NCBI RefSeq assembly: GCF_013166575.1 | Contig: NZ_JABKKE010000013.1 | Span: 1 to 64,000 of the forward strand | Reading direction: 5' to 3' | DNA length: 64,000 nucleotides | From: Xylanibacter rodentium | GTDB lineage: Bacteria; Bacteroidota; Bacteroidia; Bacteroidales; Bacteroidaceae | In this document: in pieces, positions 26,207-34,335 of the stretch | Layout: each line of letters begins with the position of its first letter | Numbering within the stretch: position 1 is the stretch's first letter | Translations under genes and position numbers: made by a program | The notes under the pieces: generated by a model | The model's database searches: none | Seen by the model: only the letters and a program-made list of their open reading frames with translations | Told to the model about the DNA's origin: nothing

Positions 26207-26642
26207 AAGTTAGTCAACAAAATTAAAAACAACATAATCGTCCGGACATAGAAAGAACGCGCCCCGCCGGGGCAACGAGCACACAGCCCGGGGCAGAGCG
26301 TAGCGGCACCCCGGGAACAATACGATTGCACATATGCGCCCTGCAAGGGCAAAAGCGTTAATTATCAGATATTTACAATTTCTATATCCCATATATTTTT
26401 ATGCTTTTGCCCTTGCAGGGCGCGGGGACGTCGATGTTATATTCCCGGGGTGCCGCTACGCTCTGCCCCGGGCTGTGTGCTCGTTGCCCCGGCGGGGCGC
26501 GTTCTAGTTTAATGCTATGACTGACTTAATATATTTTGACTATGATTTCAGAAATGAACGACAAGTTTTGGACACCCTACCCGGCGGGGCGCGTTCATCC
26601 TATGTCCAAACAATAATGTAGTTTAATTCTGTTGACTAACTT
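26207..26642. mobile_element. R1 nested palindromic element, copy 3 (complete, inside invertible segment)
   Basis: This is the most complete copy. It starts AAGTTAGTCAACAAAATTAA and ends TTAATTCTGTTGACTAACTT, imperfect terminal inverted repeats. Inside are GGACATAG/CTATGTCC, GCCCCGCCGGGGC/GCCCCGGCGGGGC, the CCCGGGGCAGAGCGTAGCGG core and its mirror, and GGGCAAAAGC/GCTTTTGCCC. A non-palindromic insert (about 26512-26575) sits in the right half. No protein is encoded, consistent with a non-autonomous MITE- or REPIN-like element. Confidence 0.8.
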
Positions 26643-26741
26643 ATAAATGAGATTTGCTCAACATTCTGCACTCAAATATTAAAAAAAAAAAAAAATGCAA
26701 GTTTTTAGAGTTTTCTTACATCTATATTCAATAATATTAAG

Positions 26742-26749
26742 TAATTTTG
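26742..26749 (+). promoter_or_regulatory. -7 element of the invertible promoter (now reading away from the fimbrial genes)
   Basis: TAATTTTG fits the TAnnTTTG consensus and is followed by GCAC, as at other promoters of this window. The start point would fall close to the right inverted repeat. No TTTG is found 19-21 bp upstream, so -33 is weak, which may mean an activator is needed. Confidence 0.55.
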
Positions 26750-26757
26750 CACTCTAA

Positions 26758-26777
26758 TACTTCTCTTACGGAGAGAA
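26758..26777. repeat. Right inverted repeat (recombination site) of the invertible segment
   Basis: This is the exact reverse complement of 26108-26127. It lies 29 bp past the stop codon of the recombinase gene. A long A-run (about 26682-26694) and AT-rich sequence lie just inside the segment. Confidence 0.8.
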
Positions 26778-26806
26778 ATACATTCTATCACCAACCGTTT
26801 TAGATT

Positions 26807-28015
26807 TTACAATGATTTCAAGATAATACTGTTTGCCTTGTCTACAACCGAAGTATCCAAAGAGGCAAGATAGATACGTGTGGTCATTTCCGAATCGTGT
26901 CCCATTGCCTCGCTGATTGTTGCAATAGGAATATTCTTACTTTTTGCGATGCTTGCCCAACCGTGGCGCGCCACATATGTCGTCAGCGGAATGGGCAGTC
27001 CCAGCCGTTCGCCGATTCTCTTCAAGTAGGTATTTATTAGATGCGCCTCGCTCTTGTACTGCCGTCTTTCATCCTTACCGTTATTCTTGATGATGGGCAG
27101 CAGATAAGGCGAGCCGGTGGTGTCGTACTTGTCGACAATGTCCTGCATGGGTTTCTCCCATTTGATGAACAGCCGCATATTGGTCTTATGTCTCCGGTAG
27201 GACAGTATACCGTTCTGCAAGTCCTTCTTTTTCAGAAACGCCATATCCACAAATGACATGCCGCGCGTATAAAACGAGAACATGAACACATCTCTCGAAT
27301 AATCCATCATCGGACAAAAGCTCAAATCCATATTCCGTATCTGCCGGATAACATTCAGTGGTACGGCTCGCTTTGTCGTCTTATCGATTCCGGTATACAC
27401 ATGTTTAAACGGAAAACGCTGCACAGTCAGTTCCTTCTCTACGGCACGGTTGTAAATAGCCCGCAGATTGCGCATATAAAAGGAAATGCTGTTAGGACAG
27501 ATGCCGACCGACTTGAGATATGTTTCGTATGCCGTCATAAGGTCAGAGTCCATGTCATCCCAAGAGACGTCACGGCTGTTCCTGAACCTCAGAAAACTAT
27601 TGATGGCGGTAGTGTATGTCTCTGCCGTACATCGTTTGCCTATTTTCGCCAACCGGTCTACAAGATTTCGGGCAAAGGATATAAAACAACTGTTGTCTGC
27701 CGGCATCAGATATGCAGCCACCACATCTTCTGCCGTATAACGATTGCCCGTACATTCAAGATGTGAGATGACGCTTTTCAGTCGCTTCGTGTCTTCCTGT
27801 ACATTATTTATTAATGTGACAAGATAGTCGCGGCGCGTCTCCTCTATTCCGGAAGGAAAAACGATTTTCCCATTTTCCGCATCCCATTCCTCAGGATACA
27901 GTCTATAACCGGCATTGATCTGCCTGGCCACCCGGTTGTGAATCACTTGATAGAACAATGTGCCCTCTTTCGTTTCGGAAGAGGATGCACGAAATTTGGT
28001 TCTTACTGTTGCCAT
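26807..28015 (-). CDS. Tyrosine site-specific recombinase, probable fimbrial invertase
   Basis: This is a 402-residue recombinase. It has an N-terminal arm-binding domain (1-100), a SAM-like core-binding domain (about 108-200) and a catalytic domain (about 215-402). The catalytic set is R251 (FYTRGMSF), K277 (RRHKTN), R350 (TTYVARHGWAS, with Tyr in place of the usual box-II His), H373 (EAMGHDS) and nucleophile Y382 (TRIYLASL). These motifs fit the Bacteroidetes invertase/integrase group (Tsr-like). Its 3' end abuts the inverted repeats at 26758-26777. No other element-encoded genes or attachment sites surround it, so DNA inversion is more likely than integration. A -7 element at 28042-28049 and a 22-bp repeat array lie upstream. 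Confidence 0.9.
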   Translation of the reverse strand: MATVRTKFRASSSETKEGTLFYQVIHNRVARQINAGYRLYPEEWDAENGKIVFPSGIEETRRDYLVTLINNVQEDTKRLKSVISHLECTGNRYTAEDVVAAYLMPADNSCFISFARNLVDRLAKIGKRCTAETYTTAINSFLRFRNSRDVSWDDMDSDLMTAYETYLKSVGICPNSISFYMRNLRAIYNRAVEKELTVQRFPFKHVYTGIDKTTKRAVPLNVIRQIRNMDLSFCPMMDYSRDVFMFSFYTRGMSFVDMAFLKKKDLQNGILSYRRHKTNMRLFIKWEKPMQDIVDKYDTTGSPYLLPIIKNNGKDERRQYKSEAHLINTYLKRIGERLGLPIPLTTYVARHGWASIAKSKNIPIATISEAMGHDSEMTTRIYLASLDTSVVDKANSIILKSL

Positions 28016-28041
28016 AAATTTTATCGGATTAAGTAAGTGAA

Positions 28042-28049
28042 CAAAATTA
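28042..28049 (-). promoter_or_regulatory. Probable -7 element of the recombinase gene
   Basis: On the minus strand TAATTTTG (28049-28042) lies 27 bp before the start codon. No consensus -33 stands at the usual spacing. Confidence 0.5.
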
Positions 28050-28109
28050 GCGCTTTTTCTGTATAGAAAAGTATGCTCAATAAACGAACTCTATTACTTA
28101 ACCCGTTAG

Positions 28110-28181
28110 CAGTACAAGGCCGTTGAACTGTCAGTACAAGGCCGTTGAACCGACAGTACAAGGCCGCTGAACCGACAGTAC
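28110..28181. repeat. Array of 22-bp direct repeats upstream of the recombinase gene
   Basis: Units start at 28110, 28132, 28154 and 28176 (exact 22-bp period; the last is only CAGTAC). Consensus CAGTACAAGGCCGTTGAAC. They lie 60-130 bp upstream of the recombinase promoter. The period of about two helical turns suits cooperative protein binding. The rest of 28016-28380 shows no gene. Confidence 0.8.
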
Positions 28182-28381
28182 GGGAGCCTTGTATCAGACT
28201 GGCAACACCGTAACACCGATATTCCGACATGGGCAATTCATCATAACACCCGTCCGGCTACATCCAAGGATTATCCTGTCAAACATATATACAACTGCCG
28301 CCAACCGTCCGAATACAGTCAAATTATACACCGGAGATTTACATTTTTCACGGAAAAGCGTTAAAAATAAAAAAAAAACCG

Positions 28382-28389
28382 TACTTTTG
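28382..28389 (+). promoter_or_regulatory. -7 element of gltX
   Basis: TACTTTTG followed by CAG, 40 bp before the gltX start codon, matches TAnnTTTG. An A-rich stretch replaces a clear -33 box. Confidence 0.6.
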
Positions 28390-28429
28390 CAGAAAGTATT
28401 TACTCACCTATTATATTGCAACGATATCA

Positions 28430-29944
28430 ATGTCTGAAAGAAGAGTAAGGGTGCGCTTCGCACCAAGCCCTACGGGGGCCCTGCATATCGGTGGAGTACG
28501 CACCGCATTGTACAACTATCTGTTTGCCCGTCAGCACGGCGGCGATCTGGTATTCCGCATTGAGGACACCGACTCCAACCGTTTCGTTCCCGGAGCCGAA
28601 GAATACATAATCGAATCGTTCAGATGGCTCGGCATCAAGTTTGACGAAGGTGTATCTTTCGGAGGCAATCACGGCCCGTACCGACAGAGCGAACGCCGCG
28701 ACATCTACAAGACTTACGTGAAACAGCTGCTCGATGCGGGCAAGGCATACATCGCATTCGACACGCCCGAGGAACTGGAGGCCAAACGCAAGGAGACAGA
28801 CAATTTCCAGTATGACGCCCGCACACGAATGCAGATGCGCAACTCGCTGACCATGAGCAAAGAAGAGGTGGAGGCACTCATCGCCGGAGGCAACCAGTAT
28901 GTGGTACGTTTCCTGATAGAGCCGGGCGTGGCCGTACATGTGGACGACCTGATACGCGGTGACGTACGTATAATGAGCGACATTCTTGACGACAAGGTAT
29001 TATACAAGAGTGCCGACGAGTTGCCCACATACCATCTGGCCAATATCGTCGACGACCATCTGATGGAGATTACCCACGTGATACGCGGTGAGGAGTGGCT
29101 GCCCAGCGCACCGCTCCACGTGTTGCTCTACCGTGCTTTCGGATGGGAGGACACCATGCCGCGCTTCGCCCATCTGCCGCTGCTGCTCAAGCCCGAAGGA
29201 AAGGGCAAACTGTCGAAACGCGACGGCGACCGTCTGGGATTCCCCGTATTCCCGCTCGAGTGGCACGACCCGAAGACGGGCGAAGTGTCGTCGGGATACC
29301 GCGAGAGCGGATATTTCCCCGAGGCCATAGTCAATTTCCTCGCACTGCTCGGATGGAATCCGGGCACGGAACAGGAACTCTTCAGTCTTGACGAACTGGT
29401 ACCGCTGTTCGACATCACCAAGTGCAGCAAGGCCGGTGCGCGCTTCGACTATCAGAAGTGTATATGGTTCAACCACGAGTACATACTGAAAAAGACTCCC
29501 GAAGAGATTGCAGCGCTCTTCGCTCCTATAGTACGCGAGCACGTACCGGGCGAGACGACGGAAAGAATCACCGAGGTCACACGGATGATGAAAGACCGCG
29601 TGAGCTTTGTCAGCGAGCTGTGGCCGCTGTGCTCGTTCTTCTTTGAAGCGCCCTCGACATACGACGAGAAGACACGCAAGAAGCGTTGGAAAGAGGACTC
29701 GCCCGCACAGATGGCCGAGCTGATAGCGGTGCTCGAAGGCATCGACGACTTCTCGATGGAAAACCAGGAGCGCGTTGTGGAACAGTGGATTGAGGAAAAG
29801 GATTACAAGCTGGGCAACATCATGAACGCATGGCGACTGATGCTCGTGGGCGAAGGCAAAGGTCCGGGCATGTTCGACATATCGGCATTCTTGGGCAAGG
29901 AAGAGACTATAAAGCGCATGAAGAAAGCTTTGGAGTGCATTTAA
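28430..29944 (+). CDS. gltX: Glutamate-tRNA ligase
   Basis: This is a 504-residue class I aminoacyl-tRNA synthetase that charges tRNA-Glu with glutamate in the cytoplasm. The signature HIGH-like motif is in [20 protein letters not shown] (residues 12-31) and the KMSKS-like motif is [11 protein letters not shown] (about 263-273). [11 protein letters not shown] and the [20 protein letters not shown] context are typical of GluRS. Length and full domain order match the family. It is a single gene with its own promoter; downstream lies a repeat array before waaA. Confidence 0.97.
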   Translation: MSERRVRVRFAPSPTGALHIGGVRTALYNYLFARQHGGDLVFRIEDTDSNRFVPGAEEYIIESFRWLGIKFDEGVSFGGNHGPYRQSERRDIYKTYVKQLLDAGKAYIAFDTPEELEAKRKETDNFQYDARTRMQMRNSLTMSKEEVEALIAGGNQYVVRFLIEPGVAVHVDDLIRGDVRIMSDILDDKVLYKSADELPTYHLANIVDDHLMEITHVIRGEEWLPSAPLHVLLYRAFGWEDTMPRFAHLPLLLKPEGKGKLSKRDGDRLGFPVFPLEWHDPKTGEVSSGYRESGYFPEAIVNFLALLGWNPGTEQELFSLDELVPLFDITKCSKAGARFDYQKCIWFNHEYILKKTPEEIAALFAPIVREHVPGETTERITEVTRMMKDRVSFVSELWPLCSFFFEAPSTYDEKTRKKRWKEDSPAQMAELIAVLEGIDDFSMENQERVVEQWIEEKDYKLGNIMNAWRLMLVGEGKGPGMFDISAFLGKEETIKRMKKALECI

Positions 29945-29954
29945 TTCAGTGAAG

Positions 29955-30251
29955 AGTGCAGAGTTGGGAGTGCAGAGGTATGATTACCTTTGTTGATTCA
30001 CTTTACAAGAGTAATCATACCTCTTCATCCATCACTCTAAACTCTGAACCATATATAAGGTAATCATACCTCTAAACTCATCACTCTGCACTCTGAACCA
30101 CATAAAGGTAATCATACCTCTTCACTCATCACTCCAAACTCTGAACCATATAAAGGTAATCATACCTCTTCACTCATCACTCTAAACTCTGAACCACATA
30201 AAGGTAATCATACCTCTTCACTCATCACTCTAAACTCTGAACCATAAAGAT
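29955..30251. repeat. Five tandem 48-bp repeats with an inverted half copy, before waaA
   Basis: Units start at 30011, 30060, 30108, 30156 and 30204. Each begins GGTAATCATACCTCTTCACT and ends CTCTAAACTCTGAACCA. The stretch at 29955-29988 (GAGTGCAGAGTTGGGAGTGC, AGAGGTATGATTACC) is an inverted copy, so it can pair with any unit and form a terminator-like hairpin after gltX. The last unit ends 4 bp before the waaA start codon. Confidence 0.88.
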
Positions 30252-30254
30252 AAA

Positions 30255-31502
30255 GTGTATAACATAGCTATATATTTTTACCTGCTGGGCGTGGCCGTGG
30301 CAAGCCTGTTCAACAAGAAAGTAAAAAAGATGTGGCAGGGCGAACGCCGGGCGTTCGACGTGCTCAAGGAGAAGGTGGACCCCACGGACAGCTATGTGTG
30401 GTTTCACGCCGCATCGCTTGGAGAGTTCGAACAGGGACGCCCGCTGATAGAGCGTCTGCGCCGCGATCACCCTGAATATAAGATACTGCTGACGTTCTTC
30501 TCGCCATCCGGATATGAGGTGCGAAAGAACTACGATGGCGCCGACGTGGTATGCTATCTGCCGCTCGACACTCCTATTAACGCCATCCGGTTCCTGAGAA
30601 TGGTAAGGCCGGTGATGGCTTTCTTCATCAAATACGAGTTCTGGTACAACTATCTGCACATACTGAAGCACCGCAAAATACCGGTGTACAGCGTGAGCAG
30701 CATATTCAGGGACGACCAGATATTCTTCAAGTGGTACGGGCGGAGCTACTCGAAAGTACTGCACTGCTTCACCCACTTCTACGTACAGAACGAGAAGAGC
30801 AAGCAACTGCTCGGAGGTATAGGCATCGACAACGTGACCATCACCGGCGACACACGCTTCGACCGCGTACTTCAGATAAAGGAACAAGCCAGACAGCTGC
30901 CGCTGATAGAGGCTTTCGCCAATGGGAAAAAGGTGTTTGTGGCCGGCTCGAGTTGGGCGCCCGACGAAGACATTTTCATACGCTTCTTCAACGAACACCG
31001 CGACTGGAAACTGATTATTGCCCCACACGTGATTGCAGAGGACCATCTGCAACAGATAATGCACAAGGCCGTACACAGGACCGTGCGATACACAAATACT
31101 ACCGAGGAGGAGGCACGCAAGGCCGACTGCATGATAATCGACTGCTTCGGGCTGCTGTCGAGCATCTACCGCTATGGCAACGTGGCATACGTGGGCGGAG
31201 GCTTCGGCGTGGGAATACACAACGTGCTTGAGGCCGCCGTATGGGGCATGCCCGTGATATTCGGCCCCAACAACAAGAACTTCATTGAGGCACAGGGGCT
31301 CATCGCCAAAGGCGGAGGATTCGAGATTGCGTCATACGACGACTTTGAAACCGTGATGACGCGCCTTACCAACAACGATGACGTACTGAAAAAAGCCGGA
31401 GACAAAGCCGGCAGATTCGTGAAAAGCTGCACGGGAGCCACAGCCAAGATTCTGTCGGAGGTGTACGTACATGCCGCACAGAAGGGCATGACCACTCCGT
31501 AA
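30255..31502 (+). CDS. waaA: 3-deoxy-D-manno-octulosonic acid (Kdo) transferase
   Basis: This is a 415-residue GT30-family enzyme that adds Kdo to the lipid A precursor at the inner membrane. It has an N-terminal membrane anchor (IAIYFYLLGVAVASLF), then VWFHAASLGEFEQGRPLIER, where the Glu is the family's catalytic base. LLTFFSPSGYEVRKNY follows, and in the second domain GDTRFDRV and AYVGGGFGVGIHNVLEAAVW (about 315-334). The start is a GTG at 30255, since stop codons lie just upstream in frame. The 48-bp repeats run up to it, so its leader is unusual. Confidence 0.93.
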   Translation: MYNIAIYFYLLGVAVASLFNKKVKKMWQGERRAFDVLKEKVDPTDSYVWFHAASLGEFEQGRPLIERLRRDHPEYKILLTFFSPSGYEVRKNYDGADVVCYLPLDTPINAIRFLRMVRPVMAFFIKYEFWYNYLHILKHRKIPVYSVSSIFRDDQIFFKWYGRSYSKVLHCFTHFYVQNEKSKQLLGGIGIDNVTITGDTRFDRVLQIKEQARQLPLIEAFANGKKVFVAGSSWAPDEDIFIRFFNEHRDWKLIIAPHVIAEDHLQQIMHKAVHRTVRYTNTTEEEARKADCMIIDCFGLLSSIYRYGNVAYVGGGFGVGIHNVLEAAVWGMPVIFGPNNKNFIEAQGLIAKGGGFEIASYDDFETVMTRLTNNDDVLKKAGDKAGRFVKSCTGATAKILSEVYVHAAQKGMTTP

Positions 31503-31525
31503 ACAAGGCGACAAGAACCATAAAC

Positions 31526-32662
31526 ATGACAGAACTGAAAGAATATACCGCCGAGGCCGTAAGGCTGCTAAGCCGGCTGATAGCCACACCATCGGTGAGT
31601 CGTGACGAAAAGGCTGCAGCCGACGTGATGGAGGCATTTATGAAAGAGCACGGCATTGACAGCCGGCGCGAAGCGAACAATGTGTGGGCCGTGGGGCGTG
31701 ATTACGACGCTGCACGGCCCACACTGCTGCTCAACGCCCACATTGACACTGTGAAGCCGGTGGGGACTTGGACACGCGACCCGTTCGGCCCTGTAGTCGA
31801 AGACGACCGCCTGTACGGACTTGGCAGCAACGACTGCGGCGGAGGTCTGGTGGCCTTGTTGCAGGCGTTCAGAATATTGGAAGACCCCTGTAATCCCCTC
31901 AAGGAGGATATTGTGAACACACAGCCACATCGCCTTGACAATATCAGCCCGTCAAATCCGTCATCACTTTTGCCATACAATCTGGTATTCCTTTCATCGG
32001 CCGAAGAGGAGGTTTCGGGACGCGACGGAATAAGCCGTGTGCTGCCGCTGCTGCCGCATATCGACGTGGCCATTGTCGGTGAACCCACAGGCATGCAGCC
32101 TGCCATTGCAGAGAAAGGGCTTATGGTAATAGACGCCACATCACACGGCCGCTCAGGCCACGCCGCCCGCAACGAGGGTGTGAATGCAATATACGAGGCT
32201 CTCGACGACCTTCTCTGGCTGCGTGACTATCGTTTCAGCCGTGTCAGCAAATTGCTCGGACCGGTAAAGATGAGCGTGACGGTAATCGGCGCAGGCACAC
32301 AGCATAATGTGATACCCGATGAATGCCGCTTTGTCATCGACGTGCGTTCAAACGAACTGTACACCAACGAAGAACTGTTCGGCATCATCAGCAGCCACGT
32401 GAAGAGCGAATTGCATGCACGTTCGTTCCGTCTCGGTTCGTCGCGGATAGACGCCTCCCATCCGCTCGTAAGGCGGATGACGGCCATGGGCATGAAGCCC
32501 TTCGGCTCGCCCACTCTCTCCGATCAGGCCCTGATGCCGTTCCCGTCGTTCAAACTGGGACCGGGCGACTCCGCCCGCTCTCACTCGGCAGACGAATACA
32601 TCTGTGTGAGCGAGATTGAGAATGCCATCAGGACATATGTGGAGATATTGTCATCATATTGA
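31526..32662 (+). CDS. argE: M20 metallopeptidase, ArgE-like deacylase
   Basis: This is a 378-residue M20-family enzyme. Metal-binding residues are visible: His in LLNAHIDTVKP, Asp in GLGSNDCGGG, Glu-Glu in SSAEEEVSG, Glu in VGEPTGMQP and a C-terminal His in SARSHSADEYI. In Bacteroidetes, relatives remove the acyl group from acetylated or succinylated citrulline/ornithine in arginine synthesis; the exact substrate cannot be told here. An extra segment of about 27 residues (about 120-146, DPCNPLKEDI to SNPSSLLP) separates two conserved strands and looks like an insertion. It lies 23 bp after waaA, probably co-transcribed. Confidence 0.85.
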   Translation: MTELKEYTAEAVRLLSRLIATPSVSRDEKAAADVMEAFMKEHGIDSRREANNVWAVGRDYDAARPTLLLNAHIDTVKPVGTWTRDPFGPVVEDDRLYGLGSNDCGGGLVALLQAFRILEDPCNPLKEDIVNTQPHRLDNISPSNPSSLLPYNLVFLSSAEEEVSGRDGISRVLPLLPHIDVAIVGEPTGMQPAIAEKGLMVIDATSHGRSGHAARNEGVNAIYEALDDLLWLRDYRFSRVSKLLGPVKMSVTVIGAGTQHNVIPDECRFVIDVRSNELYTNEELFGIISSHVKSELHARSFRLGSSRIDASHPLVRRMTAMGMKPFGSPTLSDQALMPFPSFKLGPGDSARSHSADEYICVSEIENAIRTYVEILSSY

Positions 32663-32731
32663 ACCTATCTGACAACTAAAAAATATCCTGATAACCGCTA
32701 TCGAAACTATCACTGGATGTTTATGATTTCC

Positions 32732-32774
32732 GTTGTTTTAATTTCGTTACTTTGCACCACGAAATCAAAACAAC
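32732..32774. promoter_or_regulatory. 15-bp inverted repeat enclosing a -7 element
   Basis: GTTGTTTTAATTTCG (32732-32746) and CGAAATCAAAACAAC (32760-32774) pair at 14 of 15 positions. The 13-base loop holds TTACTTTGCACC, a near match to the -7 element. A protein bound to the dyad would cover the promoter of the exporter genes. Confidence 0.6.
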
Positions 32775-32781
32775 AACAGTT

Positions 32782-32985
32782 ATGAACTACCCATTATTGA
32801 CATGGAGCTGCATAGCAGGACTGACAGCACTCATTATCATTGTGCGCATCATACGTGCAGCCGGAATATGCATGAAAGGCAGACATCCTTTCATTGAAAT
32901 AGGAAGCGAGCGGGATGAGTTTTTTGTCCCGGGTGACCCACGCGAAACAGACGAATACGACGATGAGGACGACTACTGTCTATAA
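32782..32985 (+). CDS. Small single-span membrane protein
   Basis: 67 codons from ATG 32782, directly after the promoter-dyad. The N-terminal half is a membrane helix (YPLLTWSCIAGLTALIIIV). The C-terminal tail is acidic (DEYDDEDDYCL). It overlaps the start of the exporter gene by 23 bp, suggesting coupling. No family recognised; it may be a regulatory subunit or simply a leader peptide. The gap 32663-32731 holds nothing else. Confidence 0.5.
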   Translation: MNYPLLTWSCIAGLTALIIIVRIIRAAGICMKGRHPFIEIGSERDEFFVPGDPRETDEYDDEDDYCL

Positions 32986-33757
32986 ATGCGGCAGCCCGTC
33001 GCCACAGGAACTATGCCGGTTCCTGTCAGAATACAGCGCACTGCTGCTGGGTTGCGGCGCCACCTGTATACGGCTGGAAAACAACGTACAACGCATTGCC
33101 GAAGCGTACGGCAAAGAAATAAGCATGGTCATAATGCCAAGACATGTACAGATATCGGTATGGGAAAAGGGGAACGATGAAGCAGTGACGGCAATATCCA
33201 CGGTGAAAAGCTCACCGATAAGTTTCAATGTCAACACCCGGCTGAGTGAACTGAGCTGGGAAGTAGCCGACGGAAAGACCGACTTCAACCAAGCCGCAGA
33301 GCGGTTGGGAAAGATTGTAAAAGACGACAGACAGGACAAATGGACCGTACCGGTGCTTGTGGCTTTGGCCAATGCCTCGTTCTGCCGGCTGTTCAGCGGT
33401 GATGCAGTGGCGATGCTCACAGTGCTGGCTGCCACACTGGCCGGATATTCATTGAAAACATTTCTTCTCGGACGTGGTACCGACAACCGTCTCGCATTTT
33501 TCATATGCTCGTTCGTATCGTCAGTTCTCGGAGCCACAGACATACTGTTTGCCATAGGTGACACTCCGACCACAGCCATGGCTACAAGCGTGCTGTATCT
33601 CGTGCCGGGCATACCATACCTCAATTCGTTCAGTGACATGCTATGCAGGCATTATATATGCGCCTTCTGCCGGTTCATGGACGCCATTGTGCTCACAGGA
33701 TGCCTTTCTGCCGGCCTTTGCTGCGGAATGCTACTTATGAACGTTGGAATGTTCTAA
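32963..33757 (+). CDS. Threonine/serine exporter N-terminal-type subunit
   Basis: From ATG 32963 this protein has 264 residues. The cytoplasmic part (1-125) has LLGCGATCIRLENNVQRIAE and ISMVIMPRHVQISV, typical of the ThrE/DUF1212 family. Four to five membrane helices follow (VPVLVALANASFCRLFSGDA, LAATLAGYSLKTFLLG, FICSFVSSVLG and others). In Corynebacterium ThrE both halves are fused; here the second half is the next gene. It probably exports Thr/Ser or similar metabolites by proton exchange (family knowledge). An upstream in-frame ATG at 32915 is less likely. Confidence 0.82.
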   Translation: MRTTTVYKCGSPSPQELCRFLSEYSALLLGCGATCIRLENNVQRIAEAYGKEISMVIMPRHVQISVWEKGNDEAVTAISTVKSSPISFNVNTRLSELSWEVADGKTDFNQAAERLGKIVKDDRQDKWTVPVLVALANASFCRLFSGDAVAMLTVLAATLAGYSLKTFLLGRGTDNRLAFFICSFVSSVLGATDILFAIGDTPTTAMATSVLYLVPGIPYLNSFSDMLCRHYICAFCRFMDAIVLTGCLSAGLCCGMLLMNVGMF

Positions 33758-33806
33758 CCAACCGAACTGACAGACAATACAGTAACACGCACCATACAAC
33801 ATTACT

Positions 33807-34289
33807 ATGTGGAATATATATTTTCAGGATGCATTATTCGCAGCAATAGCCGCTATCGGTTTCGCATCCATCAGCAAGCCGCCGAAAAGGGCGTATATAT
33901 ATTGTGCGCTGACAGCTGCCGCAGGACATTCGTTCCGGCTTATGCTTACCAACGGAAGTACAATGCATATGCACATCACCATAGCCACTCTGTTGGCGGC
34001 ATTTCTCATCGGCACTATCGCCGTATTTCTGTCACCGCTGGCCAAGACTCCCGCCGAGACTTACCTGTTTCCGGCACTGTTGCCAATGATTCCGGGTATA
34101 TATGCCTACAAGGCTTTCGGAGGACTGGCCATGTGCATACTGAGAAACGGACACGACATATTCAACTCTTATTTCTATCTGTTTGCCACCAACGCCATCA
34201 CATGCACGTCCATCATTCTGTGCATGGTAATAGGGGCTACCACACCTATATTCATATTCAAAAAAACATCGTTTCAAGCCACAAGATAG
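33807..34289 (+). CDS. Threonine/serine exporter C-terminal-type subunit (ThrE_2)
   Basis: This is a 160-residue membrane protein with four to five helices (FQDALFAAIAAIGFASI, ITIATLLAAFLIGTIAVFL, LFPALLPMIPGIYAYKAFGG, AITCTSIILCMVIGATTPIF). PALLPMIPG is the hallmark of the DUF3815/ThrE_2 family. It completes the split exporter with the preceding gene, 49 bp upstream. Confidence 0.82.
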   Translation: MWNIYFQDALFAAIAAIGFASISKPPKRAYIYCALTAAAGHSFRLMLTNGSTMHMHITIATLLAAFLIGTIAVFLSPLAKTPAETYLFPALLPMIPGIYAYKAFGGLAMCILRNGHDIFNSYFYLFATNAITCTSIILCMVIGATTPIFIFKKTSFQATR

Positions 34290-34300
34290 TTTTTTGTATA

Positions 34301-34308
34301 TATCTTTG
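34301..34308 (+). promoter_or_regulatory. -7 element of the LysR-type gene
   Basis: TATCTTTG followed by CAC, 27 bp before the start codon, fits TAnnTTTG. No clear -33 TTTG is seen 19-21 bp upstream. Confidence 0.5.
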
Positions 34309-34335
34309 CACAATGAATTATATTATATATGTATC

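Larger units (their letters stand above)
26128..26757. other. Putative invertible promoter segment (fimbrial phase switch)
   Basis: 630 bp lie between 20-bp perfect inverted repeats. One side is the first gene of the fimbrial operon, the other the end of a tyrosine recombinase gene. The only good promoter-like element near an edge (26742-26749) points right, away from the fimbrial genes. Inversion would place it about 75-85 bp before the DUF3575 start codon, reading into the operon. The present sequence is therefore read as the OFF state. Most of the interior is R1 copy 3. Confidence 0.75.

Noticed and set aside
26807..28015. Integrative element or prophage led by the tyrosine recombinase
   Set aside because: Neighbours are fimbrial genes and gltX. 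No relaxase, phage genes, tRNA attachment site or flanking direct repeats were seen. Inversion of the adjacent segment explains the gene better.
28110..28181. CRISPR array at the 22-bp repeats
   Set aside because: Units are adjacent without spacers and no cas genes are present.
29955..30251. CRISPR array at the 48-bp repeats
   Set aside because: Pure tandem repeats without unique spacers, with an inverted half copy; no cas genes.
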